From Symbiodinium natans (lineage: Eukaryota > Sar > Dinophyceae > Suessiales > Symbiodiniaceae): a stretch of 64,000 bases of DNA. The notes beneath the pieces were generated by a model that saw only the letters and a program-made list of their open reading frames with translations, had not been told where the DNA came from and searched no databases. Shown piece by piece: positions 45,788 to 57,099 of this stretch. The stretch is from assembly GCA_905221605.1 (NCBI GenBank), contig CAJNDS010001879.1, positions 366,291 through 430,290 on the forward strand. Reading direction: 5' to 3'. Position 1 is the first letter of the stretch. Each line of letters starts with the position of its first letter. Position numbers and translations under genes: made by a program.

Positions 45788-46079
45788 TGCGGAGCTGCAA
45801 TTGGTATTGTAGAAAGGAGTTTGTGTTGGGGTTGGATGGGTCAATGAACCCGGAAATCATATATGGCTCAAGATGGCCCAGAGCCGTCCGCTTTTCGTTG
45901 AAAAGGTTGTGTCCGTTTGTTGGGTGTTGGGTCTTGTGGGAGGTAGTAGTCCCGACCCTTCTCCCCTGGCCTTTCCCTCAAGGGTGGGGTTCTTCTCTTA
46001 CTGGTTCGATCTGGGAAATCCATATAGGCAACTGTTAAGGGTTGATTTCTTCCCTTTTCCCCTTCGGTTGCCCCCCGTA
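45788..46079 (+). repeat. 3' long terminal repeat (292 bp)
   Basis: Identical to the 5' copy over all 292 bases. Followed directly by TAGGG, the right copy of the target duplication, and by the perfect TTTAGGG array. Confidence 0.95.
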
Positions 46080-46194
46080 TAGGGTTTAGGGTTTAGGGTT
46101 TAGGGTTTAGGGTTTAGGGTTTAGGGTTTAGGGTTTAGGGTTTAGGGTTTAGGGTTTAGGGTTTAGGGTTTAGGGTTTAGGGTTTAGGGTTTAG
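46080..46194 (+). repeat. TTTAGGG array, perfect, right flank of the retroelement
   Basis: TAGGG (46080-46084, target duplication) followed by about 15 perfect TTTAGGG units without a single variant, in contrast to the degenerate array left of the element. Confidence 0.97.
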
Positions 46195-46589
46195 GGGTTC
46201 TTGGGTTGGGAAGGCTGGAATCCAGCGATTCAGGCTTGGCTGAGGGCCTTGGACTAAAAATGCAGAGCATGTTGTCGTCGAGCCTGCACATCTGTCTTTC
46301 CAGGTCAGCACTAGAACAGAACTGTATCTTTTCTGGGTAGTTGGGACTCAAGCGGAAGTTCACAACCAGATTTCGTATCCTTGTCTGCTCCGCGTGTGGG
46401 TCTATGCCCGACGAACTAGGACTAGGATGAACCAAGCACACAATCTGGGCTCTTCCCCCTTACACTAAGAGTCCCTAATAGTCCCTAATAGGGATTATAA
46501 TGGAGGGTACGATAATCCCGATTGAGGACTGTCAGCATAAGGGGGACATCCCAACCCACAATCAAAGCCGACGCGGGTCTTCACCACCC

Positions 46590-46725
46590 TAAGCTGCGCA
46601 AGGATGGCATGGTCTTCAGCATGGAGGTTTGCAGGGACACCGCGCTCGCGAGGGGCTTGTCCGACGACATGCTCCCTTGCCTTTCAGGGGGCAGCCATGG
46701 TGGGAGCATGTTCTCTGGCAGAATG
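46590..46725 (-). CDS. Candidate exon, family not recognised
   Basis: The minus strand reads ILPENMLPPWLPPERQGSMS then SDKPLASAVSLQTSMLKTMP and ends at LRSLGW and a stop. Balanced and proline/serine-rich, it looks like a terminal exon. No family is recognised. Confidence 0.35.
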
Positions 46726-48130
46726 CTCTGCGCCAACTACGCTTCCAGTGTGGTTTGACTGGGTCTTGCCTTACGGCTGGGGGCACAAGAGCAGAGACCA
46801 GGAATATCCGTGAATCATTCTGGCATATTCCGACATGATTCACACAGAGAGCCTCTGTTGACCCGTTGATCACACGGTCCCTTTGCTCGCTAGCGGCTTC
46901 TATACCACTCTTCATGTACCAGCTCACCATGGACACTTTGATGCAGGATAACACTTGCACTGGAACGCACGCACCTGGATGCGGCAGCATCCGCCGCCAG
47001 CTGCGCCTGGAGCGGCCAAAGGAAGATTCAAAGGCCAAACGTAGCCGCTGCCTCCGAAACGTTGGGACTGCTGGGGGATTCGAAACCCCAACAACCTGTC
47101 CAAGTACAGGATGCCGGGTTAGCTCCACTGTGGCTTGCCACTTGTTGCTTGTGGGACCCACTTAGCTCCACTCAAGCCGCTCCTGAGTCATTCAGAACAG
47201 GATGCCGAACACAATATACCTCTACTTGCCCCTCCCCACTGCCAAAAATGAAACCCATGGTGTGTTTGCCAGTCTCAGGCTTTCAAGGTAGCTGTGCACT
47301 TTCGTCCCGACCATCCCACATTTGAGCCCACGCTCCTTCACCCACAACAGTGAAAGATGCGACTGGCGCCTCGCAACCAGCGGCAACCAGCACTCCCTAT
47401 ACCGCAATGGACGGCAAGGCCACACCCCAAAAGCGAGTCTCCGCGAGGATCACCGTTCAAACAAAAACCCTCAACAGCCCCCAAACGCGAAACTGAAAGC
47501 CCATTGATGCTATGCGGAAACCGGCTTTTACATTGCTGAGGCCGCCTCGCGCAGGCGCTCCGACAACGAGATATGCGTGCTTGAAACTCGAAGGCGTGAT
47601 TTGTGAGAGCCTGGGCGGGTGTAGGGCCCAGAGGTCTCATTCAAGTCGGATTGACTACATGTAGTTCGGGTCCTCGAAACAGATGGGCAGTGAGCACCCT
47701 AGCCACTCTTGGCTTAGTTAGGGAATTGGTTTGCAATGGTCGGAACTTGCAACTGGAACTTACTTAATGACTGAAGCGTAGGGTTCGGAAAGTCATGGTG
47801 ATGCATGGTGACGCTGACAAGTCCTACGCGTTCGAGTTTCCTAAAGGATCTCCGTTGAATCTGATCAATAAATCCTTCCTGCTCCCAACCCCAGCAACTG
47901 CGTGCCTGTCTTCGAAACGGAACGCTCCGTTGCTTCAGTCGCCTTTGGCAGGTCCCATCCCAGAGCTGTTTCAAGAACTCTCAGCTTGGGGTTCAAAAGG
48001 GGCTAAGTATGCCTCGGGTGAAACTGTGAGACCTGAAGCACTGTCGAGGACAACGATATCATCGCAACTGCTTGGTAGCCGCTGTTGTGCAAGGGCCGCC
48101 ATGGAGAAAATGAAGGGCGCTAAACCCTAT

Positions 48131-48212
48131 AAGCCCTAAATTACACCCTAAGAACCCCAAAAACCCTAAAAACCCTAAAAACCCCAAAAACCCTAAAAAC
48201 CCTAAAGCCTAA
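48131..48212 (-). repeat. Degenerate telomere-type array (ACCCTAAAA units)
   Basis: About nine units of CCCTAAAA/CCCCAAAA, a variant of the heptamer with extra A, in the opposite orientation to the arrays around the retroelement. Confidence 0.85.
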
Positions 48213-49639
48213 AAGGCTAAACTCAAGAAACTGGCAAAATGCCCAGTGTGCAGAGGCAAGCAGCTGGTGCGTCAGCGGCCCCTGATGCTTGCGCCCGATG
48301 CTGATCCACAGAGCCTTGCATGCGCAGGATCTTCTTGAAAAGCTGATGCAAATATGAATCTGGAACTGTTGTGTCAGCATCTCTCCAACTGCATCGGGAC
48401 CTTCATGTCTAATTCAGGTGTGCTGTAGGCACGGAGTATTAGACCTGCTGGCTCACTCGTTTCAACCATGTAGTGACAGCGTCAACAGATGGAGCATTTG
48501 GGGATACTGGGTTTCGAGAAGATGTGTTTGCAACATGAGAGGCTAGCTGCAGCAGGGTGAAAAGCATCACACTGCCCCATAGAGTCTTACTATTTCTATT
48601 TCTCCTCTCGTGGCTATAGCAAGAGCCGCCCTGCAAACTGTGCATCTGCCCTGAAGACGTCACACAATGCTGGCCCTAGTACTGATTCAGAGTGCTGTTT
48701 TGGCCAATGGCCTTGCTCAGACCTTACAGAATTTCCCACATATTCTCCGCCACGACTGAAGGTCAAAAGGATAAATCTGATAACACATAAAGTAACCCAA
48801 GCTCGTATTGTTGCACAGGTGCGAGCTGAAGTGGCCTACTGATGGACTAGCCGACTCCAGGCCCCCAGTCATCCCCAGTCAGCCCCAGCAGCGGATCTGC
48901 AGCAACGGAGCGTCGACATCGTCGGCAGTCTTGGAAGCACTGAGGTCTGGACTGAGGGAAAGTCCAATGCGTTAGCGGCTTAGGGTTGGGGATTTGGTCC
49001 CAACATCGGAACAGACGGAAGTTTCACGTCAAGGCAATGACCAGAAGAGGTCGAAAAGAATCCTTGAACAGCTATGACAGCCATGAGCTGACGCCAGGTC
49101 ACGTGGTCACGGGTGTGGCGCCGGCTGAGTTGATGCAGGCCCTCCGCGAAAGCCAGGAAACTGTGCACCTGGAGTTTGGACTGGGCCTCGTGGGCCTAGT
49201 TGAACAGCCGGTCAGAACACGTTCGGACCTCCAAGTTCCGAGCAATATCGTTTGCAAACCATGTCACGTGATGTCACGTGCGAGACCCTGCAAACACATC
49301 TGAACTGTCAGGGCAAGGGAACGCCGGCTCGTCGCACAAGGGCACGAACTGAAGTGCGATGAGTAGCCTGCACTTGAGTTTTGATGCTGCAACTGTAAGG
49401 ACGCCACGGCCTAGAGGCTTCAGGGGCTTCAATGACAGGGTATTGTTCGAGTGTGTGGGCTCGCTCTTCATGCTTGCTTTCCCCAATGATCGCCGCCAGG
49501 CGGTCCTAAGTCGACCCTGTGAAGTGGTAACTCGCTGACCTGAACCGCACCTCTCCAACAAGGTAGCCCACACTTCTACTACGAGAGACGACCGTAATGG
49601 GTAGATAACTGGGTTTGGAGGGCGGACTCCGTTGAGCCG

Positions 49640-49860
49640 TGGCCAGATCCCTGAGATTCCAGGTTTCCAGCTCTCCCTGGAATCCTGAACCTTGAATCTT
49701 GGAGCCAAGCCAACAGTCAAACCGAACAAATTGAGGTGGCTCCAAAAGCCAGCACTCAAGGTCTCCCTAGAAGCTTGCATCCTGAATTTTGGATTAAGCA
49801 TTTTGGTTGGATCACAATTAAGATTCAAGGCCTCCCTGGAATCTTGAATTTTGGCCCCTG
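49640..49860 (+). repeat. Three imperfect copies of a CTCCCTGGAATC...TTGAATTTTGG unit
   Basis: The phrase (C)TCCCTGGAATCxTGAAxxTTGAATxTTGG recurs near 49672, 49768 and 49833 with small changes, spaced 65-95 bases. It could be a decayed dispersed repeat; the origin is not known. Confidence 0.6.
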
Positions 49861-50335
49861 CCGGGGCGACCTTTGAACCAATTAACCCTGGAGCCTAATC
49901 ATTGGCCACATGAACCCAATAAACACGAACGCATTAACGAACCAAACCACTAACCTAATCATGTTGGCCTTTGGCTGGGCGAGTGGGCTTATGCGTTCAT
50001 TGGGCCAGAAGGGGTTGACTGGTTAATGGCTGACCCTGATCCAAAAGGGCTGGGTTGACATGCAATTAAACAGCTTCGTGGGAAAGAAAGTGGCGAGAAG
50101 AAAGAGGACACGGGGATCGCTATCAAAACATACAGGCTTGTTAAAACTTGAGATCGGGGCCACGAAAGCTAGAAACGCGGCTGACAAGCAAGCTTTTTTC
50201 GAGTCAGGCAGGAGAAGTGCGGGCGCAGCAGCGCAGCCGAGCAGGACGGGACTGCCGAATCGGTGTAAGCAAAACGAAACCTCGACAACAGGGCCTGACC
50301 AAGACGGAGGGGGAAGCCTGAAAAGGGGCCTGAAA

Positions 50336-50505
50336 AGGGGGGGGGGGGGGGGGGGGTGGGGGGGGCAAAAGGGGGGGGGGGGGGGCCCCCCCCCCCCTCC
50401 CCCTCCCCAGAAATCAATTAAGGCGACCCTGGGGGGGGGGGGGGACACCTTAAGATTGATTTTGTCAATCCTATAAGGGGGGGGAGAGGGGGGGCCCCCC
50501 CCCTC
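50336..50505 (+). repeat. Poly-G runs joined directly to poly-C
   Basis: G runs with rare T or A breaks (50338-50386) change abruptly to a C run (50387-50409). Further G and C runs lie at 50432-50445 and 50478-50503. This is self-complementary and prone to assembly error. Confidence 0.85.
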
Positions 50506-51094
50506 CACAGCCCTTTATCTCTTTGATTTTCAGACCACTTAAGGGTCGGAGTCGCTTCTTGACCCAGCTGAACACTAGAGAGAATTCTTGTAAACGACAA
50601 CTCTCGCGAGCTCCAAGGAGCTAGCTTTCGTGACTTGTTTACTGTTGGCGTGTCAGGAAAACCTAAAAGCATCAACATTACAAGGGATACAGGATTTCAT
50701 GGTACAGCGCACGCAGAACTCCCCATTTAGACTCCTGTCAGACTCATGTTTTTGGTAGTTGGGATTTGGGGCTCCATTCCTCGGTGTCTATCCGGCAACT
50801 TGTGGCCATATATGATCTCCGGCATCCCCCCTTGTGGTTGGGTTTTGGTTTCGGCTTTAGGGCTGACGCCTGGCAGCAAGGAGTGCAGCTGCAAAAAGGG
50901 CTGAGAGGCGAAAAAACATGTAGGTTTCAGAGCTTCAGTGTTTTGTTGGTGCTTGCGCGGTTTTCTGAAGTTTTCTCTGGGTTCTTTAGAGGATATGTCT
51001 CGGGCAAAGGTTTGGGGTGATGGGGACGCGGGGGTGGGGGGTGGGGGGTTGGGGGTGTGGGGCTGGCGGCATCACAACCATATATAAAGAAAAA

Positions 51095-51255
51095 ATAAAA
51101 TTAGAAGTATATATATATATATGTATACCACACACGTCCCTAGGTGTGTAGGTGTATATATCAAAAGTATACACATACGTACATACGTACATACACACAT
51201 ACATACATTCGTACATGTACATGCATACATACATACATACATACATACATACAGA
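51095..51255 (+). repeat. AT and CATA microsatellites
   Basis: TATATATA near 51108-51123, then GTACATAC and CATACATA units to 51252. Tyr/Thr/His-rich frames here are artefacts of the repeat. Confidence 0.9.
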
Positions 51256-51259
51256 CAAC

Positions 51260-53740
51260 CTCCGCAGCCTGTCTTCCGCCTGCCGGCTTCTTCTCCGCCG
51301 GCTCCTCTGGGGTCCCAATACCAATACTCACAAAAATGCTTCGTCGGAGTTCTGAAGCCCCTGTACCATGATCCTCGCAGGTATTCCTTGACATGATGTG
51401 CCTGGTGATCTGGAAATAGGAGGATGTAATGCCCCCTAACTCTCATTCTGAAAGGGCCCCTTGAGGAACAAGCCGCATCCTCAACTGGCTCTAGCAACTG
51501 AGCCCGCGTGTCACTCTTGGGAAGGGGGCGGGGGTGAGCCTCGTCACTGCTGCTGGAGCTGCCTTTGCGCAAAGGCTTCAGGGTGTGGGGGAGCGGGCGC
51601 CGACGGGTAAAAGCTGCAGCATTTGCAAGCAGCAGCTGGAGCACCTAATGCTGCAGTATTCCTAGATGGCAGCACAGAGGGGTTACAGCCTCAAGGTCTC
51701 CGAGATAAACCTCAACACGGTCATGACACCATACCCACTCTCCCCACCAAAAGATGGAGCACTGCTGGAGGCACATCCCACCGAAAAATGCAAAGTCTCT
51801 ACTCAGTCTCACTGAGCAAGGCCCCAACCCAATACCAAACCCTATTGCACATCGTTGCGCGCACACCCCACCCTGAAGCAGGAAAGCATTCATCTGTGCA
51901 ATGGAGCAGCTCGAGGAGTCCGAATGCTCCTTGGTGGTCTCCTTGCCCTCCTGGCAATGCTGCTATCGAATGCTCAGAAGCTACCAAGGGCTCCGTTGCC
52001 AGTGGTCAAGCGCGTGATGAGCAGGATTACCAGAATGATTTCCAGGATTACCACCAAAAGTTGCAAGATTCACGACACCGTCCCATGCATCAAGCGGGGC
52101 TGAGGGCTCAGAGGACCCACACCAAGATTCTAAGACTTGGCCTGATTTTAGCCCTTTGGTCCTGTCCGCTGTCCTTTGAGCTCGCCTCTTTGGCGGCTTT
52201 GGTGCTGACCAGTGGAAAGAGCGGCCCTCCTTGCGGCTCCGTCCCTTTCTCTATCTCTTTCTCCCTCTCTGACATCTGAAGAAGGCTTGGGCACTTGGCT
52301 TCTGATGACGGCCTGCACTGACTGCTTTTATACAGGGGAGAGGTTGCTCGGCTGCAAGGGGTCCATTCTGGCGCATACCACCCGGGGCAGACATGAACGG
52401 CGAAGAACTGGCCGTTGACAGGCCGGCTCTTTAGATCGCTGGTTTACATCGTACAAGTAAGTCATATAAGGGCCTTTCACATCAGGTCCTCAACCCTCCA
52501 CTATCCCTGCCGACTCCTTGTTTCATCTGCCGCTCTATTTCTTCCAGGTCCTTGGGTTCGCGTCCACTGCGACGTCCGCCCTCAATCCTACAAGGGCCCT
52601 ACAACACCTCGCACCCATTAACAACTACACCTAAATCTCTTGGAATGTATGTCGAGAATTGTGCTTGGTAGCCTCGGCCTCTGAACACACTCAAGAATAC
52701 CAAACGATTGGTTTTTCCTGTCTTCACACACGCTCGCGCTGAAGCAAATCTCGCAAACGTCTGTGTTCGCCCTGCCCCGCTGAAACCTTCTTAGCTTCGG
52801 TGCGAGGCAAACGACTGCGCGAGGTTGAAAACAACCAAACCCCCGAGCTGCTGCTTCGAACTACATCATCCCTCCACGTGGTCTGCCAACCTTATTAGCA
52901 CCTGCCCACCAACCGGTCGATATTTCAGGTTCACATTGGAGCACATTGACACATTGAGTTCATTGCCCCAAGCAGCCTCCCTGGTCTCCCTGAACAACTC
53001 CTACCCATCGACCCAAGCACCGTCTCCAGGATGGCGATGGTTCTCTGGCTGGCCTCCAGCTCCTCAGTCTGGTCTTCTCCACCAAACACCTACAGCCCCT
53101 GAAAGCCCCTGAGCCCTCTCAACTTTCAGTCAGCACACAAAATTCGGTTCGGTAGGCATCCATGAGGGTGGTGGCTCAGGCCTGTCAGCCCGTCGACACC
53201 TTTGCTCCCTTGAGGGAGCAGTTTTCGGAAGGCGTTCAACCCAAGCATCCCTCCAGATGCAGATTTATCCGGCTGGTCCAGGGCCCTCGACCTCTGGCCT
53301 CACTTGCCCCATCTCGAACAACTTAATCGCTTGCCACAGCCGGAATGTGAGGGTGTGTGTTCGAGTGAGGCGGCCCAGTCCACTTGCCCCGCCTGGCCCG
53401 CATGCCGGGCAAGTGGGGCGAGTGGGGCACATTCTATGCGTGGCTCTCAGCTGCGCCCGCAACATGCCATGATGCTGTGTGACGAAGTGTTTTTTGGAGG
53501 TGTTGGTTGTGTGGTTCAACTGTCCTTTCTGTGATGAGTCCTTGTCGGCAACTTTCAATTGACAGTGGCAAGGCTTCCTGTGGCATCTGCTTGACAAGGC
53601 TTGGCATCAGTCAACGTTGTCTAACAATGCCGGTTGAGTCCAGCGGTTCAAGGCCTTGCAGGGCGATTCAACGACAAGCCTGCAGTCTGAACGATCAGCG
53701 GATCTCGGGCCCTGATGTCCTAAACGATTGGCGTGAAAGT
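51260..53740. other. Stretch without a recognised gene
   Basis: A plus-strand frame at 51924-52103 begins with a leader-like MLLGGLLALLAMLLSNAQ followed by a basic part (VVKRVMSRITRMISRITTKS). It could be a small secreted peptide or chance. Nothing else is supported. Confidence 0.3.
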
Positions 53741-53753
53741 TAGGGTAAGTTAG

Positions 53754-53770
53754 GGGGGGGGGGGGGGGGG
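53754..53770 (+). repeat. G homopolymer, 17 bases
   Basis: An uninterrupted G run just right of TTAGGGTAAGTTAG. Confidence 0.9.
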
Positions 53771-53784
53771 TCCTTCTTTTGACG

Positions 53785-53956
53785 CCCAGGGCTCCAATCG
53801 CGCTTGGTGGATCAGGGAGTTCTTGACAATGAAAAGGCAGCGCGCACGCTCGGTGCCGATGAAGTGGCGTACAGCCTGGCAGTTATCATAATATGTCCCA
53901 ATGTGCATCGAGTCGGGCATGAACACGATGCAGCTTATCCCGACTTTCACTTTCAC
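53785..53956 (-). CDS. Candidate exon, family not recognised
   Basis: The minus strand reads VGISCIVFMPDSMHIGTYYD then NCQAVRHFIGTERARCLFIV and KNSLIHQARLEPWASKEG. The alternation of hydrophobic strands and charged loops is strongly protein-like. GAAAG before TGAAAGTCGG may be the acceptor. No family is recognised. Confidence 0.42.
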
Positions 53957-54547
53957 TCTCTATACGAGCTTCGTCCGCAGCTGTAGATTGTTGTCAGAAA
54001 TCGCCAAGCAGCTCGCCGAAGCAACTGTGTCGGCAAGTCCTTGGATCAGCCGGCAAGAGACGGTGTCTAACAACAAGCTTGTGGTTTGGGATGTGCCTTG
54101 GCATGGACGGAGACTGCAATCTGAACTAGCTTCATGGGAAACCCCTCGGCGCAAGAAGAGTTTCTTTCGAGGTGGGAGGGGAGTTCGCTTACAGCTTCCT
54201 CCGGCTTCAAGTGAGGTCGCCGCACGGAATTCCATTCTTTTCGTTCCAAGGCTCCAGGATTTGCGCGATCAAGCTGCGGAAAAGCGCCTAAGTTCCGTCA
54301 TGTCCCTGAGCAGGCTCTTCCCTGCGCGTGCTTCCTAGTGGCTCCAGGCCGAACATACAGGAATTACATGGACATAAAGAAGAAAAGGGGAGCATTCCAG
54401 CACATCCTTCAATGCGTCGTTCTCTGATCTCACACGCACGACCCTCTCGCTGCACACCTCGCCATTCTCGCCCGTGATGGCGTCACTGAGAGACGGCCGC
54501 CTTGGCGATCTTATCGTTCATGGGGCAGATGATGCCCCTAAACTTCC

Positions 54548-54602
54548 CTAAACCCTGAACCCTAAACCCTAAACCCTAAGCCCTAAGCCCTAAACTCTAA
54601 TC
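54548..54602 (-). repeat. CCCTAAA interstitial telomere-type block
   Basis: About eight heptamers with variants (CCCTGAA, CCCTAAG). Confidence 0.9.
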
Positions 54603-55121
54603 CTACGCTATTGCCGAGTCCTCCGCTATCCGGCACATTGGCCATTTTGGATCGGCTCTCCCTTCTCAATATGCCATGATGGGATCTGGCAACTTCTTCT
54701 ACACTATGCGACATTGGCAAAAACTAGAGGGTTGCTTATATGCACCTCACTGATGCCACTTGCAAACTTTCTGACTTCGCAATGTCAGGCAGGCCACTGG
54801 CTCTTGAGGCTTGGATGGAGGTGGTGTTGTCGGAAAGCACCCAGGTGAAGGTAGGTGGCCTGGAGTTGAAGGCCCTACTTTGACTGGCTTGCTCTTTCTT
54901 GCATGCAGAACTTGGGAATCATCAGCTCCCTGAGAACATGGCACTTTGAAGAACACTCTACTGAGTGGATGGAAAACTAGAGAAATCTCCATATGATGTC
55001 CTCCACGGAGCCATTCCGCGGGTTGGACATGGAACTTGAGCTCACAAAAATGTAACTCCTTTAGCTCATCATCATTTCTTTAGACAAAACATAACCGTCC
55101 TAAAAGCAAAACACAAAAAAA

Positions 55122-55160
55122 AAACAAATATATATATATATATACATACATATAAACAGT
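55122..55160 (+). repeat. TA microsatellite
   Basis: TATATATATATATATACATACATATA following an A-rich stretch. Confidence 0.85.
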
Positions 55161-55247
55161 AAATCGCCATTCCAGCAAAGCAGCTTTTCGAAGATACAGG
55201 CATCGAAACGAAAGGCAAAAACAACTCATTTGTGGAAACACCATCCA

Positions 55248-55580
55248 TCACGGTTTTCTCTGGTGAACATCCACCCTGGCCTTGAGAAACATGTCTGCTC
55301 GCATCTCATCCTCTGAGACTTCGTTCCTGGGCGATGCACCAATGAATTTGGTCGATTTGGTCGCTAGCACTCGGGCGGCATGCTCACGCGAATGAACCTG
55401 AAACCTGGACCACCCAGGACCGGGGAATTCCTTGAGGTTACTGCAGAAACATCGTGGGCGCGCAACGAGAAGCCACTGACTAGTTGAAATCTGACTTCGC
55501 ACTTGCCACCACGTGTTTCAATCGCGTCCATCGCAAGGGTCCACACTTCCGTGCCACTATTATGCAGCCAACGAGCTCCG
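55248..55580 (-). CDS. Candidate C-terminal coding region, family not recognised
   Basis: Two frames on the minus strand look coding: NSGTEVWTLAMDAIETRGGK through CEVRFQLVSGFSLRAHDV (about 55565-55455), and SREHAARVLATKSTKFIGAS through PRNEVSEDEMRADMFLKARV ending QRKP and a stop at 55248. A frame change between them near 55420 could be a short intron or an error. Upstream, 55774-55700 begins MRVSWQLLVFLVLRAIDLAT, a possible signal peptide. No family is recognised. Confidence 0.4.
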
Positions 55581-56269
55581 ACTCACCATCCTGGGTGGCA
55601 ATTGACTGCAAGGAAGCTCCAGGCAGAATGTGTCTTCCAAGGCAACAGGACTCGGGTCTGGGGCAGCCGCATGTGCACTGCCCGCACTTCCGCGCCTCCG
55701 GCACATGTTGCGACTGTTGCGAGGTCTATGGCCCTTAGGACTAGAAATACCAACAGCTGCCAAGAAACACGCACTAACAGGTTGGATTAGGTTCTGCTGT
55801 GGTTCCAGTCTAGGGTTCGGGGCTTGCAAGATCCAGCCCCTGTCTTCTTCCTCTACAACCAGTAGCAACCCAGCTCTGACTGTGAGCACGCACTTGAGCT
55901 AACCGACCCTGCACGCAGCACCACACCGATTGGCATTGCACCTTTCAGAAGATTGGCTTCGTCTTCGTGGTTTGCCGTCGCCTGGAAACTGGCCGCTGCC
56001 TGTCGGAAAGGCCCACTACGAGGTGGTCTTACTACATCCTACCGCCAGGACATCTGATTTTATGCCGAGTCAATGTCGAGCGTGGCTTCTGCGATCTGTG
56101 TTCGGAAGGCGTTCGCTGCTGCTTCCTTGCATGTCCAGGACTTCCACAAGTTACACATCGCAAACGGTCTTTATCCGATTGCTGTGCACACTACTTGCCC
56201 AAACCTCGTGGCAAACCTTGGGCCTAACCTCATATTGACTTACGATCAACCCAAACACCCTTACCCTGG

Positions 56270-56332
56270 CTTGCCTCCATCCTGCAGAGGCTTGCCTCCA
56301 TCTTGCAGAGACTTGCCTCCATCTTTCTGAGC
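56270..56332 (+). repeat. 21-bp tandem repeat, three copies (CTTGCCTCCATCTTGCAGAG)
   Basis: Three 21-base units with few changes. In one plus frame they encode GLPPSCR repeated, after a protein-like stretch (HKLHIANGLYPIAVHTTCPN) at about 56150-56210. Confidence 0.85.
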
Positions 56333-56943
56333 CAGCATCAGCCCCTGACGACCGGCAGCTACTGTAAAGCATTTCTGAGACAGCAATGCGCCCTGGACTG
56401 TATTTTCTTACTCCTAGGCTTATGTTTAGGGATCCTTCATTGATTCATCTCAGACCGTCGCCCCGTCATGCCCAGACACCCATAAAGCCATGAGCACGGG
56501 CTGCCACTCACTCCGTGACAATCCTTTCTCGTCCTATCACGACATTCCAACCATCGACCCGTTCTCCGATGGTCCGAAAGCCTATTCCCTCAGCCCTGGC
56601 TAGGGCTCCAGCAGCCGTGGAGGGTCGACCCTGGTAAATTCTCGTCCCGCCCCGCATCTTGGCTGCTGAGGGTGGCCTGCGGAACATCGATCGTCTATGG
56701 GAAGCTTTCGTGACGGCTTCCCTCTTTAACATCTTCACAGAGGCATGGCTGATAAAGTGTCCTCAGACAGTACATTCAAGAAAAAGGGGGGGTCAGTGAG
56801 CCGTTTGTAATTTCTGGCGTCTGCCTGGCCCTGGGCAATGAATGCTGCGCCCATGTGCCACATCCCTATGGCCCAGCAAACAGCTGAGCTGCAAGGTAGT
56901 TTTTCGGTCTAACCTTCTACTTCATACAGTTTGAGCGGATTCC

Positions 56944-57043
56944 CTAAACCGTAAACCCTAAACCCTAAACCCTGAACCCTGAACCCCAAACCCTAAACCC
57001 TAACCCTAAACCCTAAACCCTAAACCCTGAACCCCAAACCCAC
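56944..57043 (-). repeat. CCCTAAA interstitial telomere-type array
   Basis: About 14 heptamers with variants (CCCTGAA, CCCCAAA), in the opposite orientation to the arrays at the retroelement. Confidence 0.92.
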
Positions 57044-57099
57044 GGGGATATCCCTAGGGACCTCGAGGCCGAGGAGGCCGAGGGTGGCGAAGCATCCGG

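Larger units (their letters stand above)
37225..46079 (+). mobile_element. Complete LTR retroelement, 8,855 bp, non-autonomous, inserted in a TTTAGGG array
   Basis: Structure in order: 5' LTR (37225-37516), primer-binding site (37517-37528), a 55-base leader, one 2,610-codon frame (37584-45416), a 371-base 3' untranslated part with a stem-loop, a polypurine tract (45780-45787) and a 3' LTR (45788-46079). The two LTRs are 292 bp each and identical by direct comparison. They start with TG and end with TA. Left flank ...TTTAGGG and right flank TAGGGTTTAGGG give a 5-bp target duplication TAGGG; removing the element plus one copy restores an in-phase heptamer array. The primer-binding site points to the copia group. 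No reverse transcriptase, RNase H, protease or integrase is visible, so it would need enzymes from a partner element. Identical LTRs and an open frame suggest recent insertion. Confidence 0.92.
46195..50330. other. Stretch without a complete gene
   Basis: Contains one exon-like piece (46590-46725), a CCCTAAAAA array (48131-48212) and three imperfect repeats (49640-49860). A tandem AGTCCCTAAT repeat with a CCCTAATAGGG palindrome lies at 46468-46495. No recognised gene. Confidence 0.4.

Noticed and set aside
37225-46079. Alternative reading as a host gene between two chance direct repeats
   Set aside because: The precise primer-binding site, polypurine tract, LTR identity and in-phase target duplication together fit only an LTR element.
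47070-47110. GGGGATTCGAAACCCC, resembling the T-arm of a tRNA
   Set aside because: No acceptor stem, D-arm or anticodon arm can be fitted around it.
51144-51355. Tyr/Thr/His-rich frames
   Set aside because: Translation of CATA and GTAC microsatellite units.
54636-54650. GCCATTTTGG, similar to part of the dinoflagellate spliced-leader sequence; also TTGGCTCAAG at 27052 and, reversed, near 20015
   Set aside because: Only about ten bases match in each place and none is followed by a coding segment. A relic spliced leader should show more of the sequence in one piece.
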